Of a DNA stretch of 64,000 nucleotides, positions 35,389 through 47,279 are shown in pieces (within the stretch, counting starts at the first letter, position 1; every line of letters begins with the position of its first letter). The stretch spans positions 620,001 to 684,000 of the forward strand of contig NZ_JAGQCW010000002.1 of assembly GCF_024346395.1 (NCBI RefSeq), given 5' to 3'. A program made the position numbers and the translations under genes. Source of the DNA: Cyanobium sp. AMD-g (lineage in GTDB: Bacteria > Cyanobacteriota > Cyanobacteriia > PCC-6307 > Cyanobiaceae). The notes under the pieces are model-generated. The model ran no database searches. It was not told the DNA's origin and was given only the letters and a program-made list of their open reading frames with translations.

Positions 35389-36504
35389 AGGGGTGCCCAC
35401 GTCCTGGCGGCGGGCGTCGGTGATCAGCCAGTCGAGGGCGGCTTCCTGCAAGTCGAAATGGTCGCCGTTGCGGTCGACGCAATAGCGGCCATAGACCAGC
35501 TTCTCGACAAGCTGGACGCCGGCGCCGATGCGGGAATAGTCAAAGATGATCGAGTTGTCGATCGTGGCGCCTTCACAGATGTGGCAGCTCGGCCCGATCA
35601 TGGCCGGCCCGATGATGGTCACACCGTTCTCGATGCGGGTCATGCCACCCACGAAGATCGGCCCCTTGACATGGATCTTGTCCCAGTCGGCCGCCACGTT
35701 CAGGCCCGCGTAGATCCCCGGACGTACCTCCTTGCCAGGAATCTGCACCTGGCGCACGTCCCCCTGGAGAACGCTGCGGATGGCCTGCCAGTAATCCGGC
35801 ACCTTGCCGATGTCGACCCATTCGAATTCCATGGGCAGGGCATAGAAGGGGGCCCCGGATTCCACCAGCCTGGGGAACAGGTCGGCGGCGATATCGAATG
35901 GCTCCCCGCTGGGGATGAAATCCAGGACGGCCGGTTCGAAGATGTAGATGCCCGTGTTGATCATGTCGCTGGCGGCCTCTTCCACCGATGGCTTCTCCTG
36001 GAAGGAGAGCACCCGGCCGGCTTCATCCGTCACCACCACCCCGTAACTGCTCACCTGATCGCGGGGCACCCGCTTGGTGATCAGGCTGGCCATGGCCCCC
36101 TTCTCACGATGGCGCCGCACGGCTTCGGTCAGGTCGAGGTCGATCAGGGCATCGCCGCAGAGCACCACGAAGGTGTCGTCGAAGAAGGCCTGGAAGTCCT
36201 GGATCTTCTTCAGCCCTCCAGCCGAACCCATCGCTTCACCGATCAGCTCGCCATCGCTGATGCGGCCTTCGAAGCTGTAAGCGATCTGGACATCGAAGCG
36301 CTGCCCATCACGGAAGTAGTTCTCGATCTCCTCCGACAGGTGGGAGACGTTGACCATGATTTCGTTGAAGCCGTGCTCCCGGAGCAACTCGAGCAGAAAT
36401 TCCATCACGGGTTTCTGCAGGATCGGAATCATCGGCTTGGGGGTGGTGTGCGTGATCGGCCGCACCCGAGTTCCCTTGCCTGCCGCCAGGATCATCGCCT
36501 TCAT
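35323..36504 (-). CDS. NDP-sugar pyrophosphorylase
   Basis: Nucleotidyltransferase, about 393 residues from ATG 36504. It has an N-terminal Rossmann-like domain: MKAMILAAGKGTRVRPIT, KPMIPILQKPVMEFLLELL, FEGRISDGELIGEAMGSAGG and VVLCGDALIDLDL. The C-terminal part is a left-handed beta-helix with hexapeptides (GLNVAADWDKIHVKG through IIFDYSRIGAGV, ends quoted). It makes an activated sugar, probably GDP-mannose or a dTDP/UDP-glucose; the base cannot be assigned. A TTAGGCT box is 32 nt upstream. Its 3' end overlaps metF by 66 nt. Confidence 0.92.
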   Translation of the reverse strand: MKAMILAAGKGTRVRPITHTTPKPMIPILQKPVMEFLLELLREHGFNEIMVNVSHLSEEIENYFRDGQRFDVQIAYSFEGRISDGELIGEAMGSAGGLKKIQDFQAFFDDTFVVLCGDALIDLDLTEAVRRHREKGAMASLITKRVPRDQVSSYGVVVTDEAGRVLSFQEKPSVEEAASDMINTGIYIFEPAVLDFIPSGEPFDIAADLFPRLVESGAPFYALPMEFEWVDIGKVPDYWQAIRSVLQGDVRQVQIPGKEVRPGIYAGLNVAADWDKIHVKGPIFVGGMTRIENGVTIIGPAMIGPSCHICEGATIDNSIIFDYSRIGAGVQLVEKLVYGRYCVDRNGDHFDLQEAALDWLITDARRQDVGTPSPQQKAMAELLGTDLAASGAP

Positions 36505-36535
36505 CGGCGTCGTTTCATGTCGGAGGTGAAACATC

Positions 36536-36541
36536 AGCCTA
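36536..36541 (-). promoter_or_regulatory. candidate -10 box of the NDP-sugar pyrophosphorylase gene
   Basis: Minus strand reads CCTTAGGCTGATG. TAGGCT is 32 nt before the ATG at 36504, in the short gap behind scpA. Confidence 0.4.
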
Positions 36542-36551
36542 AGGAGAAAAC

Positions 36552-37442
36552 TCAGGCTGCCACTGCCTCCAGAGCCGGCCCCCTATCTGACCCCTGCCCT
36601 GGCAGTCGCGGCAGGCTCAGCGTTTCGGCCCTGTCCTCGCGCCGGCGACGCAGGCTGAGCGGACCGTAAAGTCCGCCGGCCTGCTCCAGTTCCACCTTGC
36701 CCTGGGAGGAGAGGAACAGCAGGGCCCAGAACACGCCGACCCTGTCCTGGTCCAGGTCCTCGTCCGCCGGGGCGCTTTCGACGGCTGTTGCCCAGGCGTC
36801 CACCAGGGCATCGAAGGCCACCCATTCGAGGCTTTCGGCGGTGGGGGACCACTGCAGCAGGAAGCGGCTGAGGGCGGCGGTGGTTTCCGGCAGCTTCTCG
36901 CGGTGGGCCAGGGAGGCCACCTGGGCGATCGCGGCCCGTTCGCTGTAGCGGCGCGCCCTGGGCCTGTGGCGGCCTTCCGCTCCGTCCTGCTCGAGCCGCT
37001 CGGCGATGTCCTCGAGCTGCCGGATCAGTTCCCCCAGGGTGACGGGGCGTTGCAGGGGCGGGGGTGCCACCGGACGGCGGTGCAGGTGCCGCTCCGGCCG
37101 GCGGGGCAGGGCCAGGGCTCCGGGGTCCCACCCTTCGTTGTCTTCGGCGGAGAAGGGAACTTCCAGCAGAGGCTCGGGCGGAAAGGTGGCCGACTCCAGC
37201 AGCTCCGCCTTGAGTCCCACCAGCACCGAGGCCGCCAGGAACGCCTCGCTGGATTCGGCCAGATCCCGTTCGTAGCTGCCGCCCTGGGGGTCCAGCCGCC
37301 TGGGCCGTTCGATGCGTTGGCGCAACTGGTCAAGGAAGCCGTCGACGACGGCGATGACATCCACGTCCCACGGGTCGATGTCGCCCCGTTCGGCCGCGTC
37401 CTGGAGCAACCGGATGGCGAGTCTGGCGCCCGCTTCTGCCAC
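36552..37442 (-). CDS. scpA: segregation and condensation protein A
   Basis: Kleisin of the SMC-ScpAB complex, 296 residues. The N-terminal SMC-contacting helix region is ARLAIRLLQDAAERGDIDPWDVDVIAVVDGF (quoted ends: LLQDAAERGDIDPWDVDV). FLAASVLVGLKAELL is the usual second conserved helix. The C-terminal winged-helix part is FWALLFLSSQGKVELEQAG. The middle is acidic and low complexity. ScpB and Smc are not in the window. Upstream 97 nt separate it from the LapA-like gene. Confidence 0.92.
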   Translation of the reverse strand: MAEAGARLAIRLLQDAAERGDIDPWDVDVIAVVDGFLDQLRQRIERPRRLDPQGGSYERDLAESSEAFLAASVLVGLKAELLESATFPPEPLLEVPFSAEDNEGWDPGALALPRRPERHLHRRPVAPPPLQRPVTLGELIRQLEDIAERLEQDGAEGRHRPRARRYSERAAIAQVASLAHREKLPETTAALSRFLLQWSPTAESLEWVAFDALVDAWATAVESAPADEDLDQDRVGVFWALLFLSSQGKVELEQAGGLYGPLSLRRRREDRAETLSLPRLPGQGSDRGPALEAVAA

Positions 37443-37539
37443 GCGCGATGTCCTGCTCGGGGGGCCTTTCCAGGCGCAAGCTACCGGCTATGGCCGAATG
37501 ACACCAGTGACGATGGTCACCGAACCGGCCCCATGGCGC

Positions 37540-37929
37540 TCAGTCGGCGGCCAGGGTGAGGCTGTCTTCGCCGGCCTCACGGGACGGAGCCGAACTCTCC
37601 CCAGCCGCCGGTAACAGGCCGAGCTGGGCGTCGACGGTGGCCCGGTAACGGCGCAGATCGTTCTCCAGTTCGCTGATCCGCACCTGCTGGGCCTCGACAT
37701 CGCCGCTGCTCTGCAGCGTTTCCACCTTGCGCACCACCCCGCTCCAGACGGCGTAGATCCAGGCGGCGGTGGCGCCGATGCCGCCCACCAGCAGCAGCAG
37801 GGCCGCCAATGGAAGGGTGGTGCTCACGCCCGGCAGGAAGTGCACCGTGGTGGCCGTGGTGTTCTCCAGGGTGAACATCACCGTGGCCAAGCCGAAGCTG
37901 AAGATCAGAAGGAAGTTGATCTGCCGCAT
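37540..37929 (-). CDS. LapA/DUF1049-domain membrane protein
   Basis: About 129 residues from ATG 37929. Two transmembrane helices near the N-terminus (INFLLIFSFGLATVMFTLEN and LPLAALLLLVGGIGATAAWI) are joined by a TTATTVHFLPG-type segment, typical of the LPS-assembly LapA-like (DUF1049) family. A coiled coil follows (about 72-105, VRKVETLQSSGDVEAQQVRI head) and then a disordered tail. Role in cyanobacteria is unknown. Confidence 0.85.
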   Translation of the reverse strand: MRQINFLLIFSFGLATVMFTLENTTATTVHFLPGVSTTLPLAALLLLVGGIGATAAWIYAVWSGVVRKVETLQSSGDVEAQQVRISELENDLRRYRATVDAQLGLLPAAGESSAPSREAGEDSLTLAAD

Positions 37930-38017
37930 GGAGAGCCTCGCTGTGCGATGGAGGAGCGTAGGCATCTTCTCCGCAGGACGCCGCCATCAACTGGGTCCTG
38001 CGCAGCGTTTCGTAACC

Positions 38018-38039
38018 GGCCCCCTGCGCTGAGGGGGCC
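38018..38039 (-). terminator. terminator hairpin downstream of ndhD
   Basis: A perfect 8-bp stem GGCCCCCT / AGGGGGCC with a 6-nt loop sits 5 nt past the ndhD stop. No U-tract follows on the minus strand. It probably ends the ndhF-ndhD transcript and insulates the LapA-like gene. Confidence 0.6.
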
Positions 38040-38044
38040 AGGAG

Positions 38045-39646
38045 TCAACCCAGGGCCGGGGCGTGGAGGAGGGCCGGCGGCAGGTTGCCGAAGGCCCCGG
38101 TCGCCATCACCGCCGGTACGGGGGCACGCCCCAACTTGACCAGGGCGACGGATTCCCGCTCGACCAGGGCCTCGATGGCGGCTCGGTAGCTGTCGGTGAC
38201 CAGGCGCGGGTAGAGGCCGATGCCGATGATCGGCACCAGCAGGCAGGAGATCACATAGATCTCCCGGGGTTCGGCGTCGACCAGGTGGGTGTGGGAGACG
38301 AGATCGGGATTCTCCTTGCCGAAGAAGATCTCCCGCAGCATCGAGAGCAGGTAGATCGGGGTGAGGATCACGCCGATGGCGGCCAGAACCGAGATCACGA
38401 TGCGGAAGCTGAGGCTGTAGGCCTCGCTGGTGGCGAAGCCGACGAACACCATCAGCTCCGACACGAAGCCGCTCATGCCCGGCAGGGCGAGGGAGGCCAG
38501 GGAGCAGACGGTCCAGAGGGCGAACATCTTGCGCATCTTCTGGCCGATGCCACCCATCTCGTCGAGCTGCAGGGTGTGGGTACGGTCGTAGGTGGCTCCC
38601 ACCAGGAAGAACAGGCTGGCGCCGATCAGGCCATGGCTGATCATCTGCAGCATGGCGCCGCTGGTGCCCAGGGCGCTGAAGCTGCCGATGCCGATCAGCA
38701 CGAAGCCCATGTGGCTGATCGAGCTGTAGGCGATCTTGCGCTTGAGGTTGCGCTGGGCGAAGGAGGTGAGGGCGGCGTAGATGATGTTGACCACCCCCAG
38801 GATCACCAGCAGGGGGGCGAACTGGGCGTGGGCTTCCGGCAGCAGCTGCACGTTGAACCGCAGCAGCGCGTAGCCGCCCATCTTCAGCAGGATCCCCGCC
38901 AGGAGCATGTGCACCGGCGCGGTGGCCTCCCCGTGGGCATCGGGAAGCCAGGTGTGCAGCGGCACCACCGGCAGCTTGACGCCGAAGGCGATCAGCAGGG
39001 CGGCGTAGCAGAGCACCTGGAAGCCGGTGCCGAACTCCTTGGCGGCCAGAACCGTGTACTCGAAGCTGGGGGCACCACCGCCGTAGAAGGCCATCGCCAG
39101 GCCCGCCAGCAGGATGAACAGGGAGCTGCCGGCCGTGTAAAGGATGAACTTGGTGGCGGCGTACTGGCGCTTCTTGCCGCCCCAGATGGCCAGGAGCAGG
39201 TACACCGGCAGCAGTTCCAGCTCCCAGGCCAGGAAGAACAGCAGCATGTCCTGCACAGCGAACACGGCGATCTGGCCGCCGTCCATGGCCAGGAGCAGGA
39301 AGTAGAAGAGCTTCGGCTTGAAGGTCACCGGCCAGGCCGCCAGACAGGCCAGGGAGGTGATGAAGCTGGTGAGCAGGATCAGCGGCATGGAGATTCCATC
39401 TGCCCCCACCGACCAGGCCAGCCCGAGATCGGGCAGCCACTGCACCCGCTCCACCAGCTGCAGGCCGGGATCGGCGGGGTCATAGCCGCGCAGGTAGGCC
39501 GCCACGGTCACCAGAAAGGTGGTGAGGGCGACGCCGAGGGCGTACCAGCGCACCTGCTTGCCATCGCCCTTGTCGGGCACGAAGGGGATCAGCAGAGCGG
39601 CGCCGATCGGGAACAGAATCGCGGTGCTCAGCCAGGGAAAGGGCAC
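38045..39646 (-). CDS. ndhD: NAD(P)H-quinone oxidoreductase chain 4 (NdhD1 type)
   Basis: Antiporter-like membrane subunit, 533 residues from GTG 39646, with about 14 helices. Features: [20 protein letters not shown] start, [32 protein letters not shown], the conserved proton-path Glu in [36 protein letters not shown], and [11 protein letters not shown]. Close similarity to NdhD1, the respiratory/cyclic-flow form, is inferred from pairing with NdhF. An in-frame ATG at 39724 would add 26 residues, but a TACACT box at 39672-39677 matches that of ndhF and argues for the GTG. Confidence 0.96.
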   Translation of the reverse strand: MPFPWLSTAILFPIGAALLIPFVPDKGDGKQVRWYALGVALTTFLVTVAAYLRGYDPADPGLQLVERVQWLPDLGLAWSVGADGISMPLILLTSFITSLACLAAWPVTFKPKLFYFLLLAMDGGQIAVFAVQDMLLFFLAWELELLPVYLLLAIWGGKKRQYAATKFILYTAGSSLFILLAGLAMAFYGGGAPSFEYTVLAAKEFGTGFQVLCYAALLIAFGVKLPVVPLHTWLPDAHGEATAPVHMLLAGILLKMGGYALLRFNVQLLPEAHAQFAPLLVILGVVNIIYAALTSFAQRNLKRKIAYSSISHMGFVLIGIGSFSALGTSGAMLQMISHGLIGASLFFLVGATYDRTHTLQLDEMGGIGQKMRKMFALWTVCSLASLALPGMSGFVSELMVFVGFATSEAYSLSFRIVISVLAAIGVILTPIYLLSMLREIFFGKENPDLVSHTHLVDAEPREIYVISCLLVPIIGIGLYPRLVTDSYRAAIEALVERESVALVKLGRAPVPAVMATGAFGNLPPALLHAPALG

Positions 39647-39671
39647 AGAACGGTGCTGTCCATCTGGCCGG

Positions 39672-39677
39672 AGTGTA
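39672..39677 (-). promoter_or_regulatory. candidate -10 box of ndhD
   Basis: TACACT, 26 nt upstream of the GTG at 39646, is identical to the box upstream of ndhF. It implies ndhD can be transcribed separately from ndhF and sets its start. Confidence 0.45.
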
Positions 39678-39733
39678 GAAATCCCGGCCTCCACAACACC
39701 CACCGCATGGGCGTTGTCACACACAGATGGGGC

Positions 39734-41743
39734 TCAGCCGAAGGCGCTGAACAGGAGCACCAGGCCGATGACCCCGCCGAACACGATCAGGGCATAGAAC
39801 TGGACGCGGCCGGTCTCGAAGTACTTGAGGCCCTCGCCGCTGCCCAGGGTGAGCAGGCCAGTCAGGTTGACCACCCCATCCACCACCTTGGAGTCGACGT
39901 CAAGCACCTGGCGGGCCAGCCGGCGGCTGCCTTGCACGAACAGCTTCTCGTTGACGGCATCGAGGTACCACTTGTTGGCCAGGAACCGGTTGATCGCCGG
40001 GAAGCGCCCCGCCACGGCGGTGCCGAGATCGATGCGGTGCAGGGCGTAGGCCACCACGGCCAGGCCGATGCCGAGGCTGGAGATGGCCACCGAAGCGCCC
40101 GCCAGCGGCAGGAACTCCCCCCAGCTGAAATGCTCGGCCACCTCGGCGGCCTCGACGGGATTGACGAGGTTGCCGAAGCGGCTGTTCCAGGGGGTGCCGA
40201 GCAGGCCGATCAGCACCGACGGGACCGCCAGCACCACCAGGGGGGCCGCCATCTGCCAGCCCGATTCGTGGGGATGGCTGGCGTGGCCATGGTGGCCGTC
40301 ACCAGAGGACTCCGGAGACTGGCCCGCGGCGCTGAGCAGCTGGGCGCGGATGCCGGCGTCCAGGCCGCGGAAGGGCCCCTCGAAGGTGAGGAAATAGAGC
40401 CGGAACATGTAGAAGGCGGTCATCCCGGCGGTCAGGAAGCCCATGGCCCAGAGCAGCGGGAAGCTGTTGAAGGCCTGGCCGAGGATCTCGTCCTTGCTCC
40501 AGAAGCCCGCCAGGGGAGGGATGCCGCTGATCGCGATGCAGCCGATCAGGAAGGTGGCGGAGGTGATCGGCATGTGCTTGCGCAGGCCGCCCATCAGGCG
40601 CATGTCCTGGGCCAGCACGGGCTCGTGGCCCACCACCTCTTCCATGGCATGGATCACCGAGCCGGAGCCGAGGAACAGCATCGCCTTGAAGAAGGCATGG
40701 GTGACGAGGTGGAACATGCCCGCCACGGGGGCCCCGCATCCCATCGCCAGCATCATGTAACCCAGCTGGGAAACGGTGCTGTAGGCCAGCCCCTTCTTCA
40801 GATCCATCTGGGTGAGGGCGATGGTGGCCCCCAGGAACAACGTGATGGTGCCGATCACGGCGATCACCAGTTGCACCTGGGGGAAGGGTTCGTAGACCGG
40901 CTGCAGGCGGGCCACCAGAAACACGCCGGCCGCCACCATGGTGGCCGCATGGATCAGGGCCGAGATCGGGGTGGGGCCCTCCATGGCATCGGGCAGCCAC
41001 ACGTGCAGGGGGAACTGGGCCGACTTGGCCATCGGGCCCATGAACACCAGCAGACAGAGCAGCACGGCCACCCCGGTGGGCAGGCCACCGCCAGCGACGG
41101 CTGCCGAAAGCCGTTCACCGATCTCCTCGAAGCCGAAGCTGCCGGTGGCCCAGAACAGGCCCAGGATCCCCAGCAGCAGGCCGAAGTCGCCCACCCGGTT
41201 GACCACGAAGGCCTTCTGGGCGGCGTTGGCGGCGGCGTCCCGGTCGTACCAGAAGCCCACCAGCAGGTAGGAGCACATGCCCACCAGCTCCCAGAACACG
41301 TAGATCTCGAGCAGGTTGGGGCTGATCACCAGCCCGAGCATCGAGCTGCTGAACAGGGCCAGATAGGTGAAGAAACGGACGTAGCCCTTGTCGTGGGCCA
41401 TGTAGCCGTCGGAATACACCATCACCAGCAGGGCGATGGTGGTGACGAGCGACAGCATCACCGCCCCGAGGGCGTCGACGCGGAAGCCCATCTGCAGATG
41501 GAAGCTGCCGGCGCCGGCCCAGTCGAACAGCACCTCGGTGGCTCCCGCCCCTGCCAGCTGCTCGGCCAGGATCGCGAAGCTCAGCACGGCGGCCATGCCC
41601 ACGCTGGTGATCAGCAGCAGGGCCACCGGCTTGCGCAGGCGGTTGACGGTGCGATTGAAGGTGATCAGCCCCAGGCCAGTGAGGCAGGCCCCCAGCAGCG
41701 GGAGCACTGGTATCAGCCAGGCAAGTTCGGAAGCGGAGGGCAT
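39734..41743 (-). CDS. ndhF: NAD(P)H-quinone oxidoreductase chain 5 (NdhF1 type)
   Basis: The distal antiporter-like subunit, 669 residues from ATG 41743, with 15 or so helices and the lateral helix. Motifs: FRVDALGAVMLSLVTTIALL, YSDGYMAHDKGYVRFFTYL, FWELVGMCSYLLVGFWYDR with the conserved Glu, AAQKAFVVNRVGDFGLLLG, LHVWLPDAMEGPTPISALIH, STVSQLGYMMLA and SWSKDEIL-like GFWSKDEILGQ. The C-terminal HGHASHPHESGW is a picocyanobacterial-type insert. It precedes ndhD with an 87-nt spacer. Confidence 0.97.
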   Translation of the reverse strand: MPSASELAWLIPVLPLLGACLTGLGLITFNRTVNRLRKPVALLLITSVGMAAVLSFAILAEQLAGAGATEVLFDWAGAGSFHLQMGFRVDALGAVMLSLVTTIALLVMVYSDGYMAHDKGYVRFFTYLALFSSSMLGLVISPNLLEIYVFWELVGMCSYLLVGFWYDRDAAANAAQKAFVVNRVGDFGLLLGILGLFWATGSFGFEEIGERLSAAVAGGGLPTGVAVLLCLLVFMGPMAKSAQFPLHVWLPDAMEGPTPISALIHAATMVAAGVFLVARLQPVYEPFPQVQLVIAVIGTITLFLGATIALTQMDLKKGLAYSTVSQLGYMMLAMGCGAPVAGMFHLVTHAFFKAMLFLGSGSVIHAMEEVVGHEPVLAQDMRLMGGLRKHMPITSATFLIGCIAISGIPPLAGFWSKDEILGQAFNSFPLLWAMGFLTAGMTAFYMFRLYFLTFEGPFRGLDAGIRAQLLSAAGQSPESSGDGHHGHASHPHESGWQMAAPLVVLAVPSVLIGLLGTPWNSRFGNLVNPVEAAEVAEHFSWGEFLPLAGASVAISSLGIGLAVVAYALHRIDLGTAVAGRFPAINRFLANKWYLDAVNEKLFVQGSRRLARQVLDVDSKVVDGVVNLTGLLTLGSGEGLKYFETGRVQFYALIVFGGVIGLVLLFSAFG

Positions 41744-41764
41744 CCTGGAGGCTCTGTTGGCGCG

Positions 41765-41770
41765 AGTGTA
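41765..41770 (-). promoter_or_regulatory. candidate -10 box of ndhF
   Basis: TACACT preceded by GCC, 22 nt before the ndhF ATG. No -35 is obvious; a GC hairpin lies further upstream. Confidence 0.45.
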
Positions 41771-41787
41771 GGCAGGCCCACAGGAAT

Positions 41788-41807
41788 GCCCCCGCCTCTG
41801 TGGGGGC
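41788..41807 (-). terminator. hairpin downstream of Z-ISO gene
   Basis: GCCCCC / GGGGGC stem of 6 bp with an 8-nt loop, 33 nt past the stop of the carotene isomerase gene and just upstream of the ndhF promoter box. It probably separates the two units. Confidence 0.45.
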
Positions 41808-41840
41808 GTGCCCATCGACCCTGGCTGGCCGGCAGGAGCT

Positions 41841-42593
41841 TCAGCCCAGCCAGTGGGCCAGGGCGGTGCGCGAGAAGGTGGTGGCGCCCAGGCCGATCCA
41901 GCGGTGGGCCCACCAGAACACGCCGACGGCAATGGCGATCCCCAGCTGGGAGGGCCGCAGGAATTCCGCCGCCACCAGTGTCTGACGGCCATCCAGAACG
42001 GCGGCGAAGGGCAGCACCGAGGTGGAGGCCCGCAGCTCCTCGAAGGCCGGACCGAAACGGTGGCGCAGGCGGCGGTCCCCGTTCCAGACGGCGAACAGGT
42101 GGTGGCCGATCAGTCCGACGCAGGCCACCAGGGTGAAGCTGGTGCCGATCCAGAGCAGGTGGGTGGCGCACCACAGCACCTGGCCCACCGCCTGGGGATG
42201 GCGACTCACCCGGATGATTCCGGTGGCGTAGAGGCGCACCTGGGGCTTCAGCACCGCCGGGATCTCCAGCAGGTTGTAGGTGGCCGGATACAGAAACAGA
42301 AAGCTGATGGCTGTCCCGGTCCAGACCACCGGCACCACCCAGGGCTGGTCCTGCAGGTTCCAGAGCCTCAGGCCGTCGTAGCGATGGGCCAGGAAGTAGC
42401 CCACCACCACCACCGCCGAGGGGATGCTGAGGCCGGCGAACAGCAGCCGCCAGAGCCGGGCTCCGATCCGTGCCTCCCCCCAGACCCGCAGGGAGGCCCC
42501 ACCGCTGTGGATCAGGGCGAAGAGGACCAGAAGGACCAGCATCACCACGCTGCTGTGCTGGGGTCCCGCCGTCAGCAGGGGAAGCGAGGCCAT
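41841..42593 (-). CDS. 15-cis-zeta-carotene isomerase (Z-ISO), NnrU family
   Basis: A 250-residue integral membrane protein with six or seven helices. The C-terminal half carries the strong Z-ISO signature: GIIRVSRHPQAVGQVLWCATH, LLWIGTSFTLVACVGLIGHH, LFAVWNGDRRLRHRFG and SVLPFAAVLDGRQ. Plant Z-ISO is a heme b enzyme isomerising the 15-cis bond of tri-cis-zeta-carotene; the His residues in RHPQ and GHH could be ligands. Position near pds and crtB supports the pathway. It is divergent from rbcR. Confidence 0.9.
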   Translation of the reverse strand: MASLPLLTAGPQHSSVVMLVLLVLFALIHSGGASLRVWGEARIGARLWRLLFAGLSIPSAVVVVGYFLAHRYDGLRLWNLQDQPWVVPVVWTGTAISFLFLYPATYNLLEIPAVLKPQVRLYATGIIRVSRHPQAVGQVLWCATHLLWIGTSFTLVACVGLIGHHLFAVWNGDRRLRHRFGPAFEELRASTSVLPFAAVLDGRQTLVAAEFLRPSQLGIAIAVGVFWWAHRWIGLGATTFSRTALAHWLG

Positions 42594-42653
42594 GGGGGTG
42601 TGGCGTCCGGGAACGGATGTGACAGGCCGATTCTTGCCACCGGGCGAGCCCCC

Positions 42654-42659
42654 TAGAGT
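42654..42659 (+). promoter_or_regulatory. candidate -10 box of rbcR
   Basis: TAGAGT preceded by CCC, 54 nt before the rbcR ATG, in the 119-nt region shared with the divergent Z-ISO gene. LysR regulators often bind such shared regions; no palindromic T-N11-A site was convincing. Confidence 0.4.
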
Positions 42660-42712
42660 TCCGCACGGCCTGCCGGCTCCGGCGAACGGTCCCCCCGCGG
42701 CCTCCCCGACCC

Positions 42713-43714
42713 ATGGCAGATCTGCCTTTCACCCTCGACCAGCTGCGCATCCTGCGGGCCATCGCCAGTGAGGGCAGCTTCAAGAAGGCGGCCGACAGCC
42801 TTTACGTCACCCAGCCGGCGGTGAGCCTGCAGATCCAGAACCTGGAAAAGCAGCTGGATGTGTCCCTGTTCGACCGGGGCGGCCGCAAGGCCCAGCTCAC
42901 CGAAGCCGGCCACCTGCTGCTCAGCTACTGCGACCGGATCCTGAGCCAGTGCCAGGAGGCCTGTCGCGCCCTCGACGACCTCCACAACCTGCGCGGCGGC
43001 TCCCTGGTGGTGGGGGCGAGCCAGACGACGGGCACCTACCTGATGCCCCGCATGATCGGCCTGTTCCGTCAGAAGTACCCGGACGTGGCGGTCCAGCTGC
43101 AGGTGCACAGCACCCGCCGCACCGGCTGGAGCGTGGCCAATGGCCAGATTGACCTGGCGATCATCGGCGGCGAACTGCCGGCGGATCTCAACGACCTGCT
43201 GCAGGTGGTGCCCTACGCCAACGACGAACTCGCCCTGGTGCTGCCCCCCAAGCACCCGCTCTCCCGCCTGCCCGAGCTCACCAAGGACGACCTCTACCGC
43301 CTCGGCTTCGTCTGTCTCGACGCCCAGTCCACCACCCGCAAGATGGTCGACCAGTTGCTCAGCCGCTCCAAGCTCGACGTGCAGCGGCTCAAGATCGAGA
43401 TGGAGCTGAACTCCTTCGAGGCCATCAAGAACGCCGTCCAGGCGGGGCTGGGGGCGGCGTTCCTGCCGGTGGTGTCGATTGAGCGGGAGCTGGCCGCCGG
43501 CACCCTGCACCGGCCCCAGGTGGCCGACCTGATGGTGCGGCGCCAGCTGAAGCTGATCACCCACCCGGCCCGTTACTGCTCGCGGGCCGCCGACGCCTTC
43601 CGCCGTGAGGTGCTGCCGGTGTTCGCCAGCCCCGACAGCCCCCTGCGCCAGGTGCAGGCCACAGCGGGGGTGGCCGAGCGCAACGGGCTCAGAACTGATC
43701 GGCCTCCGGTGTGA
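42713..43714 (+). CDS. rbcR: LysR-type regulator RbcR/Ycf30
   Basis: Full LysR-type regulator, 333 residues. The winged HTH is [41 protein letters not shown] (key part: [19 protein letters not shown]). The effector-binding domain begins [19 protein letters not shown] and ends [16 protein letters not shown]. This is the RbcR/CbbR/Ycf30 type that controls RuBisCO and NDH-1 or carbon-concentrating genes. The nearby ndhF-ndhD could be a target, which is inference. Its 3' end overlaps the convergent DUF3172 gene by 26 nt. Confidence 0.95.
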   Translation: MADLPFTLDQLRILRAIASEGSFKKAADSLYVTQPAVSLQIQNLEKQLDVSLFDRGGRKAQLTEAGHLLLSYCDRILSQCQEACRALDDLHNLRGGSLVVGASQTTGTYLMPRMIGLFRQKYPDVAVQLQVHSTRRTGWSVANGQIDLAIIGGELPADLNDLLQVVPYANDELALVLPPKHPLSRLPELTKDDLYRLGFVCLDAQSTTRKMVDQLLSRSKLDVQRLKIEMELNSFEAIKNAVQAGLGAAFLPVVSIERELAAGTLHRPQVADLMVRRQLKLITHPARYCSRAADAFRREVLPVFASPDSPLRQVQATAGVAERNGLRTDRPPV

Positions 43715-44420
43715 TGCCGACGGCGTCATCGGCGGCGCCGGCGACCCCGCGGGTCTGGAACTTGTTACCGGAGATATCCGTCTGGTAGACGCAGCGCACG
43801 ACAGGCTTGTCGCGCACCGAGCCGATGTAGGCGAAGGTGTTCATGCGTTGCTTGCACTGGCGCATCTGCTCGGCGGTCACCGCCCCTTCCTTCTGCAGCA
43901 CCGACCAGTTCTCCCGGCGGATGACGCAGCCGGGCTGGAGCGTGGGCTGGGTCACGAAGCTGCTGCTGGGGTTCATGGTGGTGTACAGCTCAATGTCCAT
44001 CACGAAGGCGCTGGCGCCCCACTGCTTGCAGAACTCGGGGTCGGGAACCGCCATGTCGAGCTGCTGGGCGCTGGCGATGTTGCCCTGGTTGCCCTGGGTG
44101 GTGCTGGTCACGGCGCTGCCGATGCCGATACCGACCACCAGCACCCCCGCCAGCACCGCCACGGTGGCCACGTTCAGCTGAATGTTGGGGCCGCCGCCGC
44201 CCGGTGGGCCACCGCCGTTGCCGGCGGGAGGACGGCCGCCACCGCCGCCGGTGCTGCCCCGTCGGCCCTGGGTCCCGCGTGGGTCGTCCCGGCGGCCGGA
44301 GCCCGTGGAAAAGCGGTCGGTGCGCTCGTCGTAGCGATCGGCGCGGGGGTCGTAGCGGTCGGGGCGGGCGGCGTAGCCGCCCGGCTCGGGCCGGCCACTG
44401 CTGCTGCGGGAGCGGGTCAC
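43689..44420 (-). CDS. DUF3172 protein
   Basis: A 243-residue protein of the cyanobacterial DUF3172 family. An Arg/Gly-rich, highly charged N-terminus (about 1-78) contains imperfect repeats of the [15 protein letters not shown] type. One transmembrane segment ([18 protein letters not shown]) follows, then an ordered domain with cysteines in [23 protein letters not shown] and VVRCVYQ. Function is unknown. The start overlaps the ndhM stop by 4 nt (ATGA), so it is cotranscribed with ndhM. Confidence 0.87.
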   Translation of the reverse strand: MTRSRSSSGRPEPGGYAARPDRYDPRADRYDERTDRFSTGSGRRDDPRGTQGRRGSTGGGGGRPPAGNGGGPPGGGGPNIQLNVATVAVLAGVLVVGIGIGSAVTSTTQGNQGNIASAQQLDMAVPDPEFCKQWGASAFVMDIELYTTMNPSSSFVTQPTLQPGCVIRRENWSVLQKEGAVTAEQMRQCKQRMNTFAYIGSVRDKPVVRCVYQTDISGNKFQTRGVAGAADDAVGITPEADQF

Positions 44421-44764
44421 AGCGTTTCCGGGCTGCGGGGCAGGCCCATGGAGTAATTGAGCACCCGGGCCTCCGGGTTGTAGCTGAGTTCACCGGCCTG
44501 GAGCATCTGCCGGACGAGTCCCTCCAGTTCGGAGCCAATGCGGCGCAGGCTGTAGTCGCTGAGCTCCTGGCCGGCCTGGGCCGCCACCAGCTGCCTGAAC
44601 TGGCCACGGACCTTCTCCAGGGCCGCTTCGTCCCAGAGGAACTCGTTGTCAGGGTCGATGTCGAGGGTCAGCTGATCCGGGTCGGGAATGAGATCGTCGT
44701 TCTCAACCCGCGCCGTGAACAGACGGATGTGGCGGGTGGTGGACTTGAGCAGCGTCTCGACCAT
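44417..44764 (-). CDS. ndhM: NAD(P)H-quinone oxidoreductase subunit M
   Basis: Oxygenic-photosynthesis-specific NDH-1 subunit NdhM, 115 residues, full length. Recognised by [36 protein letters not shown]-like acidic segment, [11 protein letters not shown] and [24 protein letters not shown]. It belongs to the subunit group near the ferredoxin-binding side of the peripheral arm. DUF3172 follows in a 4-nt overlap. A TAAAGT box lies 65 nt upstream. Confidence 0.95.
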   Translation of the reverse strand: MVETLLKSTTRHIRLFTARVENDDLIPDPDQLTLDIDPDNEFLWDEAALEKVRGQFRQLVAAQAGQELSDYSLRRIGSELEGLVRQMLQAGELSYNPEARVLNYSMGLPRSPETL

Positions 44765-44828
44765 GGGCTGGACCTCGGGGGCGGGGGATGCGGGAAAGGG
44801 GGGTCGGCACCCGTTGAGTGCTCGGTTG

Positions 44829-44834
44829 ACTTTA
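44829..44834 (-). promoter_or_regulatory. candidate -10 box of ndhM
   Basis: Minus strand reads TACCTAAAGTCAAC, giving TAAAGT 65 nt upstream of the ndhM ATG. On the plus strand the same patch contains GGTTGACTTTAGG, a possible -35 for pds, whose own TAAGGT lies at about 44906. Confidence 0.35.
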
Positions 44835-44835
44835 G

Positions 44836-47275
<2,440 letters not shown>

Positions 47276-47279
<4 letters not shown>

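Noticed and set aside
38063-42136. A very long open frame on the plus strand opposite ndhD and ndhF
   Set aside because: It is antisense to two strongly conserved ndh genes, and its product is a Gln/Gly/His-rich composition typical of high-GC antisense frames. No domain is visible.
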